NCBI GenBank assembly: GCA_903789415.1
Contig: CAIFEG010000014.1
Span: 1-49,959, forward strand
DNA: 49,959 nucleotides
Direction: 5' to 3'
From: an uncultured Eggerthellaceae bacterium
Lineage (GTDB): Bacteria; Actinomycetota; Coriobacteriia; Coriobacteriales; Eggerthellaceae
Each line of letters begins with the position of its first letter. Position 1 is the first letter of the stretch. The notes under the pieces were generated by a model, which worked only from the letters and a program-made list of their open reading frames with translations, was not told the DNA's origin and searched no databases. Of the stretch, positions 17,161-24,628 are shown one piece after another. The position numbers and the translations under genes are program-made.

Positions 17161-18429
17161 CTACTTTGATAAACCTTGGGCGTTTGCTTTTGCCTGAGTG
17201 TTTGCTTTTGCAGAAGTCTTGCTGCGCATTGCACGACGATTTGCTGCCCAGGTCTTTGCTGGCAAGCTGTAGAGCTCGCAGAAGCCGGCGGCTGCATCGT
17301 GGTCAAAGTTGTCTTCCCTATCGTAGGTAGCCAGACGATAGTCATACAGCGAGTAATCAGACTTGCGGCCGGTAACGGTGCAGGTGCCCTTGTACAGATC
17401 CATGCGAACTTCGCCGGTGACGTAGCGCTGGGAGGTCTGGATGAATGCGTTCATGCACTGCATCAGAGGGCCGAACCATTGGCCGTTATACACGTTGGTC
17501 GCCCACTTCTGCTCGAGCAAGCTCTTCTCGTGCAAAAGCTCACGCTCCAGGCAGAGATCTTCGAGTGCCTTGTGTGCGGTGATGATGGCAAGCGCACCAG
17601 GTGCTTCGTAGCACTCACGGCTCTTTAAGCCTACCAGACGATTTTCCACGACATCCAGGCGGCCGTAGCCATTTTCGCCGGCGATCTCGTCCATCTTTGA
17701 AATGAGCGTGACAAGATCCATCTCTTCGCCGTTGATAGCGGTGGGGATGCCCTGCTTGAAGCCAAGCGTCAACGTGGTCGGGGTATCAGGGGCATCAGCA
17801 GGATCGACGGTCTTCTTCCAAATATCTTTTGGTGGCTCGTTCCAAGGATTCTCTAAGATGCCGCACTCAATTGAACGGCCGAACATGTTCTCGTCGATTG
17901 AATACGGGGATGCCTTGGTGGTTGGAACGATGGCGCCATGCTTTTGCGCCCATTCCATTTCTTCTGGACGAGTCTTGAAATCCCACTCACGAACAGGAAC
18001 GATGACCTGAATATCAGGATCGAGCATCTCGATTGAAGTCTCGAAACGAACCTGGTCGTTGCCTTTTCCCGTGCATCCATGGGCGATGTACTTTGCGCCG
18101 GTATCATGGGCGATCTGGACGCAATACTGGGAAAGCAGCGGACGAGAAAGTGCGCTGATCAGAGGGTACTTTTCTTCGTAGAGACCATTCGCAGCAATTT
18201 CCTTGGTCAAGAAATCATCGGCGAATGTCTTGCGCATATCCACCACACGGCAGTCGAGCGCGCCCATCTTCATTGCTTTTTCTTGGATCTTCTGGAGATC
18301 GCCATGCTCCTGTCCGATTTCACCAACGACGGCGATGACGTCGAGGTTCTTTTCGATCTGCAGCCAACGAATGCAGCAGGATGTATCAAGACCACCGGAA
18401 TATGCGAGCACTACCTTATCTTTAGCCAT
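17161..18429 (-). CDS. argG: Argininosuccinate synthase
   Basis: About 422 residues. It joins citrulline and aspartate at the cost of ATP to give argininosuccinate. The N-type PP-loop ATP motif AYSGGLDTSC is at about 9-18; AHGCTGKGNDQVRFE (about 113) and SIECGILENPWNEPP are also family-typical. The ATG at 18429 has AAAGGAA seven bases upstream; a longer in-frame start at 18504 would only translate the upstream 24-bp DNA repeat into Arg/Thr-rich sequence. The C-terminal 25 residues are a low-complexity Ala/Lys/Asn tail. It lies 218 bases after argR, with repeats in the gap. Confidence 0.96.
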   Translation of the reverse strand: MAKDKVVLAYSGGLDTSCCIRWLQIEKNLDVIAVVGEIGQEHGDLQKIQEKAMKMGALDCRVVDMRKTFADDFLTKEIAANGLYEEKYPLISALSRPLLSQYCVQIAHDTGAKYIAHGCTGKGNDQVRFETSIEMLDPDIQVIVPVREWDFKTRPEEMEWAQKHGAIVPTTKASPYSIDENMFGRSIECGILENPWNEPPKDIWKKTVDPADAPDTPTTLTLGFKQGIPTAINGEEMDLVTLISKMDEIAGENGYGRLDVVENRLVGLKSRECYEAPGALAIITAHKALEDLCLERELLHEKSLLEQKWATNVYNGQWFGPLMQCMNAFIQTSQRYVTGEVRMDLYKGTCTVTGRKSDYSLYDYRLATYDREDNFDHDAAAGFCELYSLPAKTWAANRRAMRSKTSAKANTQAKANAQGLSK

Positions 18430-18451
18430 AATGGAATTCCTTTCCAAATAG

Positions 18452-18499
18452 GTTGTACGTTTCGTCGTACCTATCGTTGTACGCTTTGTCGTACGTTTC
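18452..18499. repeat. Two 24-bp direct repeats upstream of argG
   Basis: GTTGTACGTTTCGTCGTACC and following bases (18452-18475) are repeated with 4 mismatches in 24 at 18476-18499. Each copy contains the inverted GTACG...CGTAC arms, so each is itself a small palindrome. They lie between 23 and 70 bases before the argG start, a place for an operator or a structured leader. No known regulator motif was matched. Confidence 0.7.
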
Positions 18500-18508
18500 A
18501 CCAATACT

Positions 18509-18536
18509 TTGATTTACCTTGATTTATCTTGATTTC
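18509..18536. repeat. Three tandem 10-bp repeats upstream of argG
   Basis: The unit TTGATTTAYC recurs at exactly 10-base spacing (GATTT at 18511, 18521 and 18531), directly upstream of the 24-bp repeats. The helical phasing would place the copies on one face of DNA. This could be an array of regulator half-sites, or A-tract-like curvature in the argG promoter region. No function was matched. Confidence 0.6.
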
Positions 18537-18647
18537 AAAATACCTTGAACTTCACGGTGCACGAGGCCCTTAAAGTTTGGCGTCATGTGCACCTTGCGTT
18601 CCCCCGTCATGCAAGGCTTACGCCTCTTGCCTTGTCATGCGAGGGCT

Positions 18648-19079
18648 TCATCGTCGTACGATCAAATCCTGCAAAAGCGATTGCACATGTTGTGCCGCAT
18701 CAGGTTCCGCCGTTGCAATCATGATAGAGTCATCACCCGCAACGGTGCCGACGACGTTGGGAATTTCCGCCGCATCAATGGCTCCGGCAACTCCCGCGGC
18801 CCCACCAGGCGTGGTCTTGACGACCACCATGTTACCTGCGGTTTTTGCACTTTCCGCGAGATTCGAAACCATCTGGCGCAGCTTGTCATCTTCGGGAAGC
18901 AAGTAATAGCCTTCCTGTGACTTCAAGAGCCCCATGTCGGTGATATCACGCGAGATCGTCGCCTGGGTGCAGTCGAAACCGAGATCCTTAAGGTGCTGCG
19001 CAAGGTCGTTTTGGGTACGAACCTTATGGTTGCGCACTATCTGGCGGATTGTTTCTTGACGTTCCGAACGTTTCTTCAT
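18648..19079 (-). CDS. argR: Arginine repressor
   Basis: A 143-residue arginine-sensing transcription regulator. The N-terminal winged helix-turn-helix contains QATISRDITDMGL (about 38-50). The C-terminal oligomerisation and arginine-binding domain includes AGAIDAAEIPNVVGTVAGDDSIM (shown in part), with the Asp pair used for arginine binding. Length is typical. The start overlaps the argD stop as ATGA, so it is translationally coupled and autoregulated within the operon it is expected to control. Its most likely operator is the inverted repeat before argC. Confidence 0.95.
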   Translation of the reverse strand: MKKRSERQETIRQIVRNHKVRTQNDLAQHLKDLGFDCTQATISRDITDMGLLKSQEGYYLLPEDDKLRQMVSNLAESAKTAGNMVVVKTTPGGAAGVAGAIDAAEIPNVVGTVAGDDSIMIATAEPDAAQHVQSLLQDLIVRR

Positions 19080-20287
19080 GCCAAAATCTCTTTCAGGGTT
19101 TGAATTAGTCCATCAACATTTGTTTTTTCGCAGATCAGTGGTGGAATGAAGCGAAGCGTGTGCGGGCCCGTCGCATTTAAGATGAAGCCCTTTTCGCACG
19201 CCTTCGACACCACGTCAGGTGCGTTTATGCCATCTTCTAAGTCGCAGCCAACGATAAGTCCGTAGCCGCGAACATCGTGAACCGCAGGGATACCTTCGAG
19301 CTGTGCGCGCAGGTAGGCACCCACTTCTTGAACATTCTGGGCAAGCTCAGGCTTTGCAAGTTGAGAAAGCGTCGCGTGAGCTGCAGCGATGGCTAAATTG
19401 CTTCCGCCAAACGTTGATCCGTGGTCTCCTGGGCCGAAGTCCTGGGCGATTTCTTCCTTCGCCGCGCAGGCACCCATCGGGAAGCCGTTTGCAATGCCTT
19501 TTGCCATCGAGACAATATCAGGGACAATGCCGAAATTCTGGAAGCCAAATGCCTTCCCCGTGCGGAACATGCCACACTGCACTTCGTCACAGATGAACAC
19601 GCCCCCTGCCTGATGGGTGAGCTTGACGGCTTCCTGCAAGAACTCGGCGGTGCACGGATGGACACCACTTTCGCCCTGGATGCATTCAACCATCATGCCG
19701 ACGATCTGCCCTTTGTTCTGGGCGAACACATCATGAAGTGCCTGCATGTCATTCATCGGAACAGTAAGGAAACCACCCGGCATCGGCTGAAACGCTTCTT
19801 GCTTTTCGGGCTGTGCCGTTGCGGCAAGCGTTTCGATGGTGCGTCCGTGGAAGCTGCGATCCAAAATGACGACTTTGGTTGCGCCCGACTTCTTCTTGTA
19901 TGCATGCATACGCGCAAGCTTTAAGGCGCATTCATTTGCCTCTGCGCCCGAGTTGCCAAAAAACGTTTGCCAGGTGTATTGATTGTCTTCAGAAGCACCG
20001 GAATTCAGCAGGTCATTGATCTGTTTTGCAACTTCCCCACGGTTTTCGATGTAGAAGAAGTTGGAAACATGCATCAGCTTTGCAGCTTGATCCTGGATGG
20101 CCTTGACCACTTCCTTGTTGCAGTGTCCAAGTGCGCACACGGCAATTCCGCCTAAGAAGTCGGTGTATTTTTTGCCTGTGCTGTCCCATACATACATGCC
20201 ATCGCCACGGACAAGTTCAAGCGGCATACGCCCAAAGGTATGCATCACATATTTATTTTCAAGTTCTTTTTCTTCTTCAAATGACAT
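19076..20287 (-). CDS. argD: Acetylornithine aminotransferase
   Basis: A 403-residue PLP enzyme that transaminates N-acetylglutamate semialdehyde to N-acetylornithine. Class III aminotransferase motifs are GNSGAEANECALKLAR (about 112), ICDEVQCGMFRTGK (about 223) and the PLP-Lys in SMAKGIANGFPMGA (about 252). The start is an ATG with AAGGAG seven bases upstream. A 103-base A+T-rich gap separates it from argB, and it overlaps argR by four bases. Confidence 0.96.
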   Translation of the reverse strand: MSFEEEKELENKYVMHTFGRMPLELVRGDGMYVWDSTGKKYTDFLGGIAVCALGHCNKEVVKAIQDQAAKLMHVSNFFYIENRGEVAKQINDLLNSGASEDNQYTWQTFFGNSGAEANECALKLARMHAYKKKSGATKVVILDRSFHGRTIETLAATAQPEKQEAFQPMPGGFLTVPMNDMQALHDVFAQNKGQIVGMMVECIQGESGVHPCTAEFLQEAVKLTHQAGGVFICDEVQCGMFRTGKAFGFQNFGIVPDIVSMAKGIANGFPMGACAAKEEIAQDFGPGDHGSTFGGSNLAIAAAHATLSQLAKPELAQNVQEVGAYLRAQLEGIPAVHDVRGYGLIVGCDLEDGINAPDVVSKACEKGFILNATGPHTLRFIPPLICEKTNVDGLIQTLKEILA

Positions 20288-20390
20288 TGGACGCTCCTTG
20301 TGAAGGTTGCAAACGAACGACTGAAAACGTTGCGGAAACTCGTTGGTTTCAAAATGGTTTGAAAATTAAATGCCTTAAAAACTAATTGGT

Positions 20391-21386
20391 TTAGTCAGAT
20401 GAATCCTTTTGTTGCGATTGAACTTGCCTGTCATCAGCATTTTCGATGAGTTTGCTCGCAAGCTTTCCCAGCGGGTGCGCATCGTAGGTGCTGCTGTCAG
20501 CTTCGCTGTGCTCAAACATCGTGCCGGCGCCTGCATCGGTTAAAAGCTCGAGCAGAAGAGCATGCGGCTTTTTGCCGTTGATGATATGCACATTGGGAAC
20601 TCCTGCCTTCAGCGCGGCGATGCATGTTTGAATCTTGGGAATCATTCCCGCATCAACAAGCCCGGAGTCTACCATCTGCTGCGCTTCGTCTTCGCTCATG
20701 CGCGAGATCAGAGACGACTTGTCGCTGAAATCTTTGTAGACACCATCGACATCGGTCAAAAAAATAATCTTGTGCGCGCCAACCGCAGCGGCCACATTTC
20801 CTGCCGCCACATCAGCGTTGATGTTGTAGTAGGAGCCGTCTTGCCCCATGGCCACGCTTGCGATCACGGGAATGTATGCATCGGCGATGATCCCATTGAT
20901 AAGGTTCGGATTGACCGAGGTGATTTCGCCCACACGTCCCAGATCAGGAGAAAGCTGCTCGGCCATGATGGTTCCGCCGTCGATTCCGGAGATGCCCACG
21001 GCTAAGTTACCGTGCCGATTCAAGTCCCGCACGAGGTCTTTATTCACCTTGCCGATGAGGACTTCGCGGACAACTTCCATCGCTTCATCGCTGGTCACAC
21101 GCATACCATGGAGGAACTTCACCGGCATATTCAGCTGCTTCATGGCGGTGCTGATCGCCGAGCCACCACCGTGAACGATGATGGGGTTCGTGCCGATAAT
21201 TTTGAGCAGCACCACGTCAGACATCACTTGGGCGCGCAGCTGTTCATCAACCATAGCTGCGCCGCCATATTTGATGACGATAGTTTCTCCGGTAATTGAG
21301 CGAATCCATGGAAGGGCTTCGGCTAAGACCTTGCCCACATGGTTTGCATCCTCTACGTTTGGCCGAGTTTCTTTCGCAAATTTCAT
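20391..21386 (-). CDS. argB: Acetylglutamate kinase
   Basis: A 331-residue amino-acid kinase that phosphorylates N-acetylglutamate. The ATP-site VIKYGGAAM (about 37-45), the substrate-binding VHGGGSAIS and the late GMIPKIQTC motif are present. It is somewhat longer than most (about 295-300) owing to a polar C-terminal tail after residue 295. Its start overlaps the argJ stop as ATGA, indicating coupled translation. It may be the arginine-feedback-inhibited step, but that cannot be judged from the sequence alone. Confidence 0.96.
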   Translation of the reverse strand: MKFAKETRPNVEDANHVGKVLAEALPWIRSITGETIVIKYGGAAMVDEQLRAQVMSDVVLLKIIGTNPIIVHGGGSAISTAMKQLNMPVKFLHGMRVTSDEAMEVVREVLIGKVNKDLVRDLNRHGNLAVGISGIDGGTIMAEQLSPDLGRVGEITSVNPNLINGIIADAYIPVIASVAMGQDGSYYNINADVAAGNVAAAVGAHKIIFLTDVDGVYKDFSDKSSLISRMSEDEAQQMVDSGLVDAGMIPKIQTCIAALKAGVPNVHIINGKKPHALLLELLTDAGAGTMFEHSEADSSTYDAHPLGKLASKLIENADDRQVQSQQKDSSD

Positions 21387-22627
21387 GCTTGATACGCTCC
21401 GTTGAGATGGACATAGTCACACGTTAAATCGCACGACCAAATGGTGGTTTTTGCATTGCCTTCGTGAAGGTTGATATCGATAGGCACTTCGAAGTTTTCG
21501 TATGCCTTGGTCACATCTGCCTTGTCGTAGTCAACCGGCATTCCGCCTACAAGCATCGGGATACCCAACAGGGAAAGATCGACATTTTCCTGGCTAAACT
21601 TCGCCTGGCTTTTGCCGAGTGCCGCAACGATGACACCCCAGTTGTCGTCTTTACCTGCAACGGCAGTTTGGACGAGCGGCGAATTTGCAACCGCACGGGC
21701 CGCCTTGTCGGCATCTTCTTCGGTTTCTGCTCCGGAAACATTGACCGTGATCATGCGCGTTGAGCCTTCGCCATCGCCCGCAATGTCTTTCGCAAGTTCT
21801 TGCGTGACCTTGTTGAGCGCTTCACAAAAACGCTTATAGGAAGGCGAATTCAGCGCGATGGGATATGAATAATCCTCGCATGCCTCTCCGCTTGCCATCA
21901 AAATGCAAGTGTCGTTGGTTGAAGTGTCCGAATCAACGGAGACCTTGTTGAAGCTCTGGTTGACCGCATCAACAAGCGCCTGGTGAGCGGCGGTTTGCGC
22001 AAGTGAAAGGTCGGTGGTGATAACGGCAATCATCGTGGCCATATTCGGCATGATCATGCCCGCACCTTTTACCATGCCGCCGACGGTAATTTCGGTATTG
22101 ATGTCGTCATCGAAGTACTTGACGGCGTATTCCTTGGGATGGCGATCGGTGGTCATGATTGCGAGCGCCGCTTCGTGGCCGCCTTTGGTATCGGACGTAA
22201 TCTTTTTATGCAGCTGCGGAAGTGAATTTCTGAACTGGTCCAGATTAAGCTGCTGACCAATTTGCCCCGTGGAAGCAATCAGCACATCGTCATCGGTGCA
22301 CTGGATAGCATCGGCGGCAATGTGGCGCTCTTCCTTGGCGTTCTCCAGGCCTTTGGGACCCGTCGCCGCATTTGCGCAGCCTGAATTGATAACAACGGCC
22401 TTTGCGACGCTTGCACCCAGCGAACCAAGATTGGTGCGATTGAGCTGAACAGGCGCCGCGGCGAATTCGCTTTGTGTGAACACACCCGCAACGCAGCAGG
22501 GCTCTCTCGACTCAACGAGCGCTAAATCCATACGATCTGAATCGCTGTGATATCCCGAAGCAATGCCTCCGGCCATAAAACCTTTTGCACTTGTAACCCC
22601 GCCATCGGGAATCGTTGTGAGTTCCAT
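21383..22627 (-). CDS. argJ: Bifunctional ornithine acetyltransferase / N-acetylglutamate synthase
   Basis: A 414-residue protein that moves the acetyl group from N-acetylornithine to glutamate, recycling it, so no argA or argE is needed nearby. The autoprocessing site with the Thr nucleophile is in KGAGMIMPNMATMIAV (about 187-202), splitting the protein into alpha and beta chains. The N-terminal GVTSAKGFMAGG and the C-terminal NLHEGNAKTTIW fit the family. It lies 51 bases after argC and overlaps argB by four bases. Confidence 0.96.
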   Translation of the reverse strand: MELTTIPDGGVTSAKGFMAGGIASGYHSDSDRMDLALVESREPCCVAGVFTQSEFAAAPVQLNRTNLGSLGASVAKAVVINSGCANAATGPKGLENAKEERHIAADAIQCTDDDVLIASTGQIGQQLNLDQFRNSLPQLHKKITSDTKGGHEAALAIMTTDRHPKEYAVKYFDDDINTEITVGGMVKGAGMIMPNMATMIAVITTDLSLAQTAAHQALVDAVNQSFNKVSVDSDTSTNDTCILMASGEACEDYSYPIALNSPSYKRFCEALNKVTQELAKDIAGDGEGSTRMITVNVSGAETEEDADKAARAVANSPLVQTAVAGKDDNWGVIVAALGKSQAKFSQENVDLSLLGIPMLVGGMPVDYDKADVTKAYENFEVPIDINLHEGNAKTTIWSCDLTCDYVHLNGAYQA

Positions 22628-22678
22628 AAAGAATCTTCTTTCTCTTTCATCGATACATAGTGGATAGATGAAACGCTC

Positions 22679-23743
22679 TTACACGGGCATCGCGACGTCG
22701 GTCAACCCTGCATCTTGCGAAAGACCGCACACGATGTTGGCGCACTGGATCGCTTGGCCGGCGGCTCCTTTTTCCAGATTGTCAATCGCACCAACCGCAA
22801 TCAGCGTATGGGTGCGCGCGTCGTAGGCCAGACCAATCTGCGCGTTGTTCGTGCCGCACACGCTTGCTGTTCGTGGAAGTTGTCCCAGATCAAGTACGTG
22901 TACGAACGGACTTTCGCGATAAAAATCAACATAGGACTGATGCAGCTTCTCCAGATCAAAGTTCTGGGCGGCATCATCACTCAGGTGGAGCGTAACCGTT
23001 GAGAGGAGCCCACGCTTGAGCGGTGCCAAATGCGGGATGAAAACCACACGCCCCGGAAGTCCTAAGATCTGTTCGATCTCGGGAGTGTGACGATGGTTCC
23101 CTGCTCCGTAGGCTTCAACGTTCTCATCGGCGCTGCAGAAATGCGTGCGTGAGCTTGGCTTTTTGCCCGAGCCCGTTACCCCGGATATGACCTGCACAAA
23201 CAAGGGACCATCTAAAAGTCCCGCATGTACGGCAGGATATGCCGCAAGAGATGTCGCGGTGGGATAACAACCTGCGCAGGCAACGAGTGCCGGTAGATTT
23301 TTCGCGAACCGCTGCGCTGCCTGGTCCAGTTGGTCGCCGGTGATCTCGGGCAGGCCAAATGCCGCCTTTGGCAAAAGTGACGGCGAGGTGTGTTTGACGC
23401 CATACCACGTTTCATAGACGTCGGCATCTTTGAGCCGGTAGTCTGCAGAAAGGTCGATGACCGTCACACCCGCTTCTAAAAGATCGGGTACCACGCTCAT
23501 CGCCGCGGTGTGCGGAACTGCAAGAAAAACCAGATCAAGTTCGGAAATTTCAGGGTTGTCCCGTTTGGTAAACACGAGGTCGCTTTTTCCGATAAACGAA
23601 GGATACACCGCATCCAGGCGTTGACCTGCATATTCATTATCGGTAATCAAATGCAAATCAAAGAAGGGGTGTCCAAGCAAACGGCGCACGAGCTCGATGC
23701 CCGCATATCCACCTGCTCCGACAACCCCAACATTGAATTTCAT
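22679..23743 (-). CDS. argC: N-acetyl-gamma-glutamyl-phosphate reductase
   Basis: A 354-residue NADP-dependent reductase that acts after ArgB. The N-terminal Rossmann motif is GVVGAGGYAGIELVRRLL (about 5-22), and the catalytic Cys lies in ACAGCYPTATSLAAYP (about 155). Length is normal. The start is an ATG with AAGGAG upstream. It is the first gene of argC-J-B-D-R-(G-H), and its leader contains the putative ArgR operator and a TATACT -10 box. Confidence 0.96.
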   Translation of the reverse strand: MKFNVGVVGAGGYAGIELVRRLLGHPFFDLHLITDNEYAGQRLDAVYPSFIGKSDLVFTKRDNPEISELDLVFLAVPHTAAMSVVPDLLEAGVTVIDLSADYRLKDADVYETWYGVKHTSPSLLPKAAFGLPEITGDQLDQAAQRFAKNLPALVACAGCYPTATSLAAYPAVHAGLLDGPLFVQVISGVTGSGKKPSSRTHFCSADENVEAYGAGNHRHTPEIEQILGLPGRVVFIPHLAPLKRGLLSTVTLHLSDDAAQNFDLEKLHQSYVDFYRESPFVHVLDLGQLPRTASVCGTNNAQIGLAYDARTHTLIAVGAIDNLEKGAAGQAIQCANIVCGLSQDAGLTDVAMPV

Positions 23744-23761
23744 TCTGTACGCTCCTTAATA

Positions 23762-23809
23762 TGCATAAAATAGGTATATTTCTTCTTCTTTATGCAGTTA
23801 CAGAGTATA
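23762..23809 (-). promoter_or_regulatory. argC promoter with candidate ArgR operator
   Basis: On the minus strand a TATACT -10 box (23809 down to 23804) is followed by two inverted half-sites, TGCATAAA and TTTATGCA (plus-strand positions 23762-23769 and 23789-23796). Half-sites of this kind resemble ARG boxes. They would lie from about +1 to +35, where a bound ArgR would block transcription of the arg operon. The assignment is by resemblance and position only. Confidence 0.5.
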
Positions 23810-23888
23810 CACCACGAAATTTTAAAAGAAATTTTTGAAATAAGAAATTTACAATTCGTCTATTTTTCGAAAGAGTCGAAAGAAAATG

Positions 23889-24263
23889 TTAGCCGAACAA
23901 ATCTGAATGAGTACCAATTCCGATTAAATAAATAATTGATCTGTTGGTTCGTACGTATAAAAGTAAATGGTCCCCATTGTGACCATCAAAATGGAGGTCT
24001 AAACCTCTGATATCAATTTCAGATAAATCACCTAAGCGATTTTTTATTAATTGTTTTTGTTGGCTCGTTAATGTAATGGGGTGTTCATAGAAATACTCAG
24101 GGATAGGCTGATCATTAATAAAGCAGTCCATCACATAACGCCAGGCTGACCGATGGTTTTTATCAAAAACGACTGTATCTTGGAAAATTTTTCTCCAACG
24201 GGGATTCTTTTTAATTTTCTTGTATTGCTTTTTAAAGCGATTCGTTGGGATTATTTTACTCAT
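23889..24263 (-). CDS. Type II toxin, YafQ/RelE family mRNA interferase
   Basis: 124 residues, probably a ribosome-dependent mRNA endonuclease. The C-terminal half matches the YafQ pattern: IPEYFYEHPIT (catalytic His), LDLHFDGHNGDHLLLYV (second His/Asp cluster) and GTHSDLFG at the very end. It is longer than typical YafQ (about 92 residues) because of extra residues before and within the His/Asp cluster. Its start overlaps the antitoxin gene by 8 bases, the usual antitoxin-first order. The pair is visibly A+T-rich and lies between the arg operon and a polysaccharide gene, suggesting acquisition as a cassette. Confidence 0.88.
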   Translation of the reverse strand: MSKIIPTNRFKKQYKKIKKNPRWRKIFQDTVVFDKNHRSAWRYVMDCFINDQPIPEYFYEHPITLTSQQKQLIKNRLGDLSEIDIRGLDLHFDGHNGDHLLLYVRTNRSIIYLIGIGTHSDLFG

Positions 24264-24516
24264 TTAAGAGTTTCTCTAACTCATCGTAGGATGAAGCACC
24301 TTTTAATTTCGAGTCCTTCAAATCCTCTATCGCTTCTTCAAGCGAGGCCATCGTTTCAGCATTGGGAATTCCCCAATATTTTGGCAGACCATCATTGGCA
24401 ACTGAAGTTAGCGTTATTCGAATATATGATGAAATGGTAAGCCCGTGATCAGCTAAAACCTTGCTTGCTTTTTGCTTAATATCTACGGGAACTCTACTAT
24501 CTACACGCGCATCCAT
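24256..24516 (-). CDS. Antitoxin, RelB/DinJ family
   Basis: About 86 residues. The N-terminal ribbon-helix-helix DNA-binding segment (MDARVDSRVPVDIKQKA...LTISSYIRITLTSV) matches DinJ/RelB. The C-terminal acidic/helical part (SLEEAIEDLKDSKLKG...ELEKLLNE) would wrap the toxin. The ATG at 24516 has GAGGTGA five bases upstream; an upstream ATG at 24555 is in frame but lacks a binding site. DinJ-type proteins repress their own promoter, and the 110-base upstream gap would hold that operator. Confidence 0.88.
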   Translation of the reverse strand: MDARVDSRVPVDIKQKASKVLADHGLTISSYIRITLTSVANDGLPKYWGIPNAETMASLEEAIEDLKDSKLKGASSYDELEKLLNE

Positions 24517-24628
24517 CTCAATCACCTCAAAGATATTGTATGACAAATGACACACAAATCCAAATAGAAATTATTATGGAAAAAATTGAGCATGTCTTCG
24601 TGAGAACCCTGATATTTATTTTTTAAGA

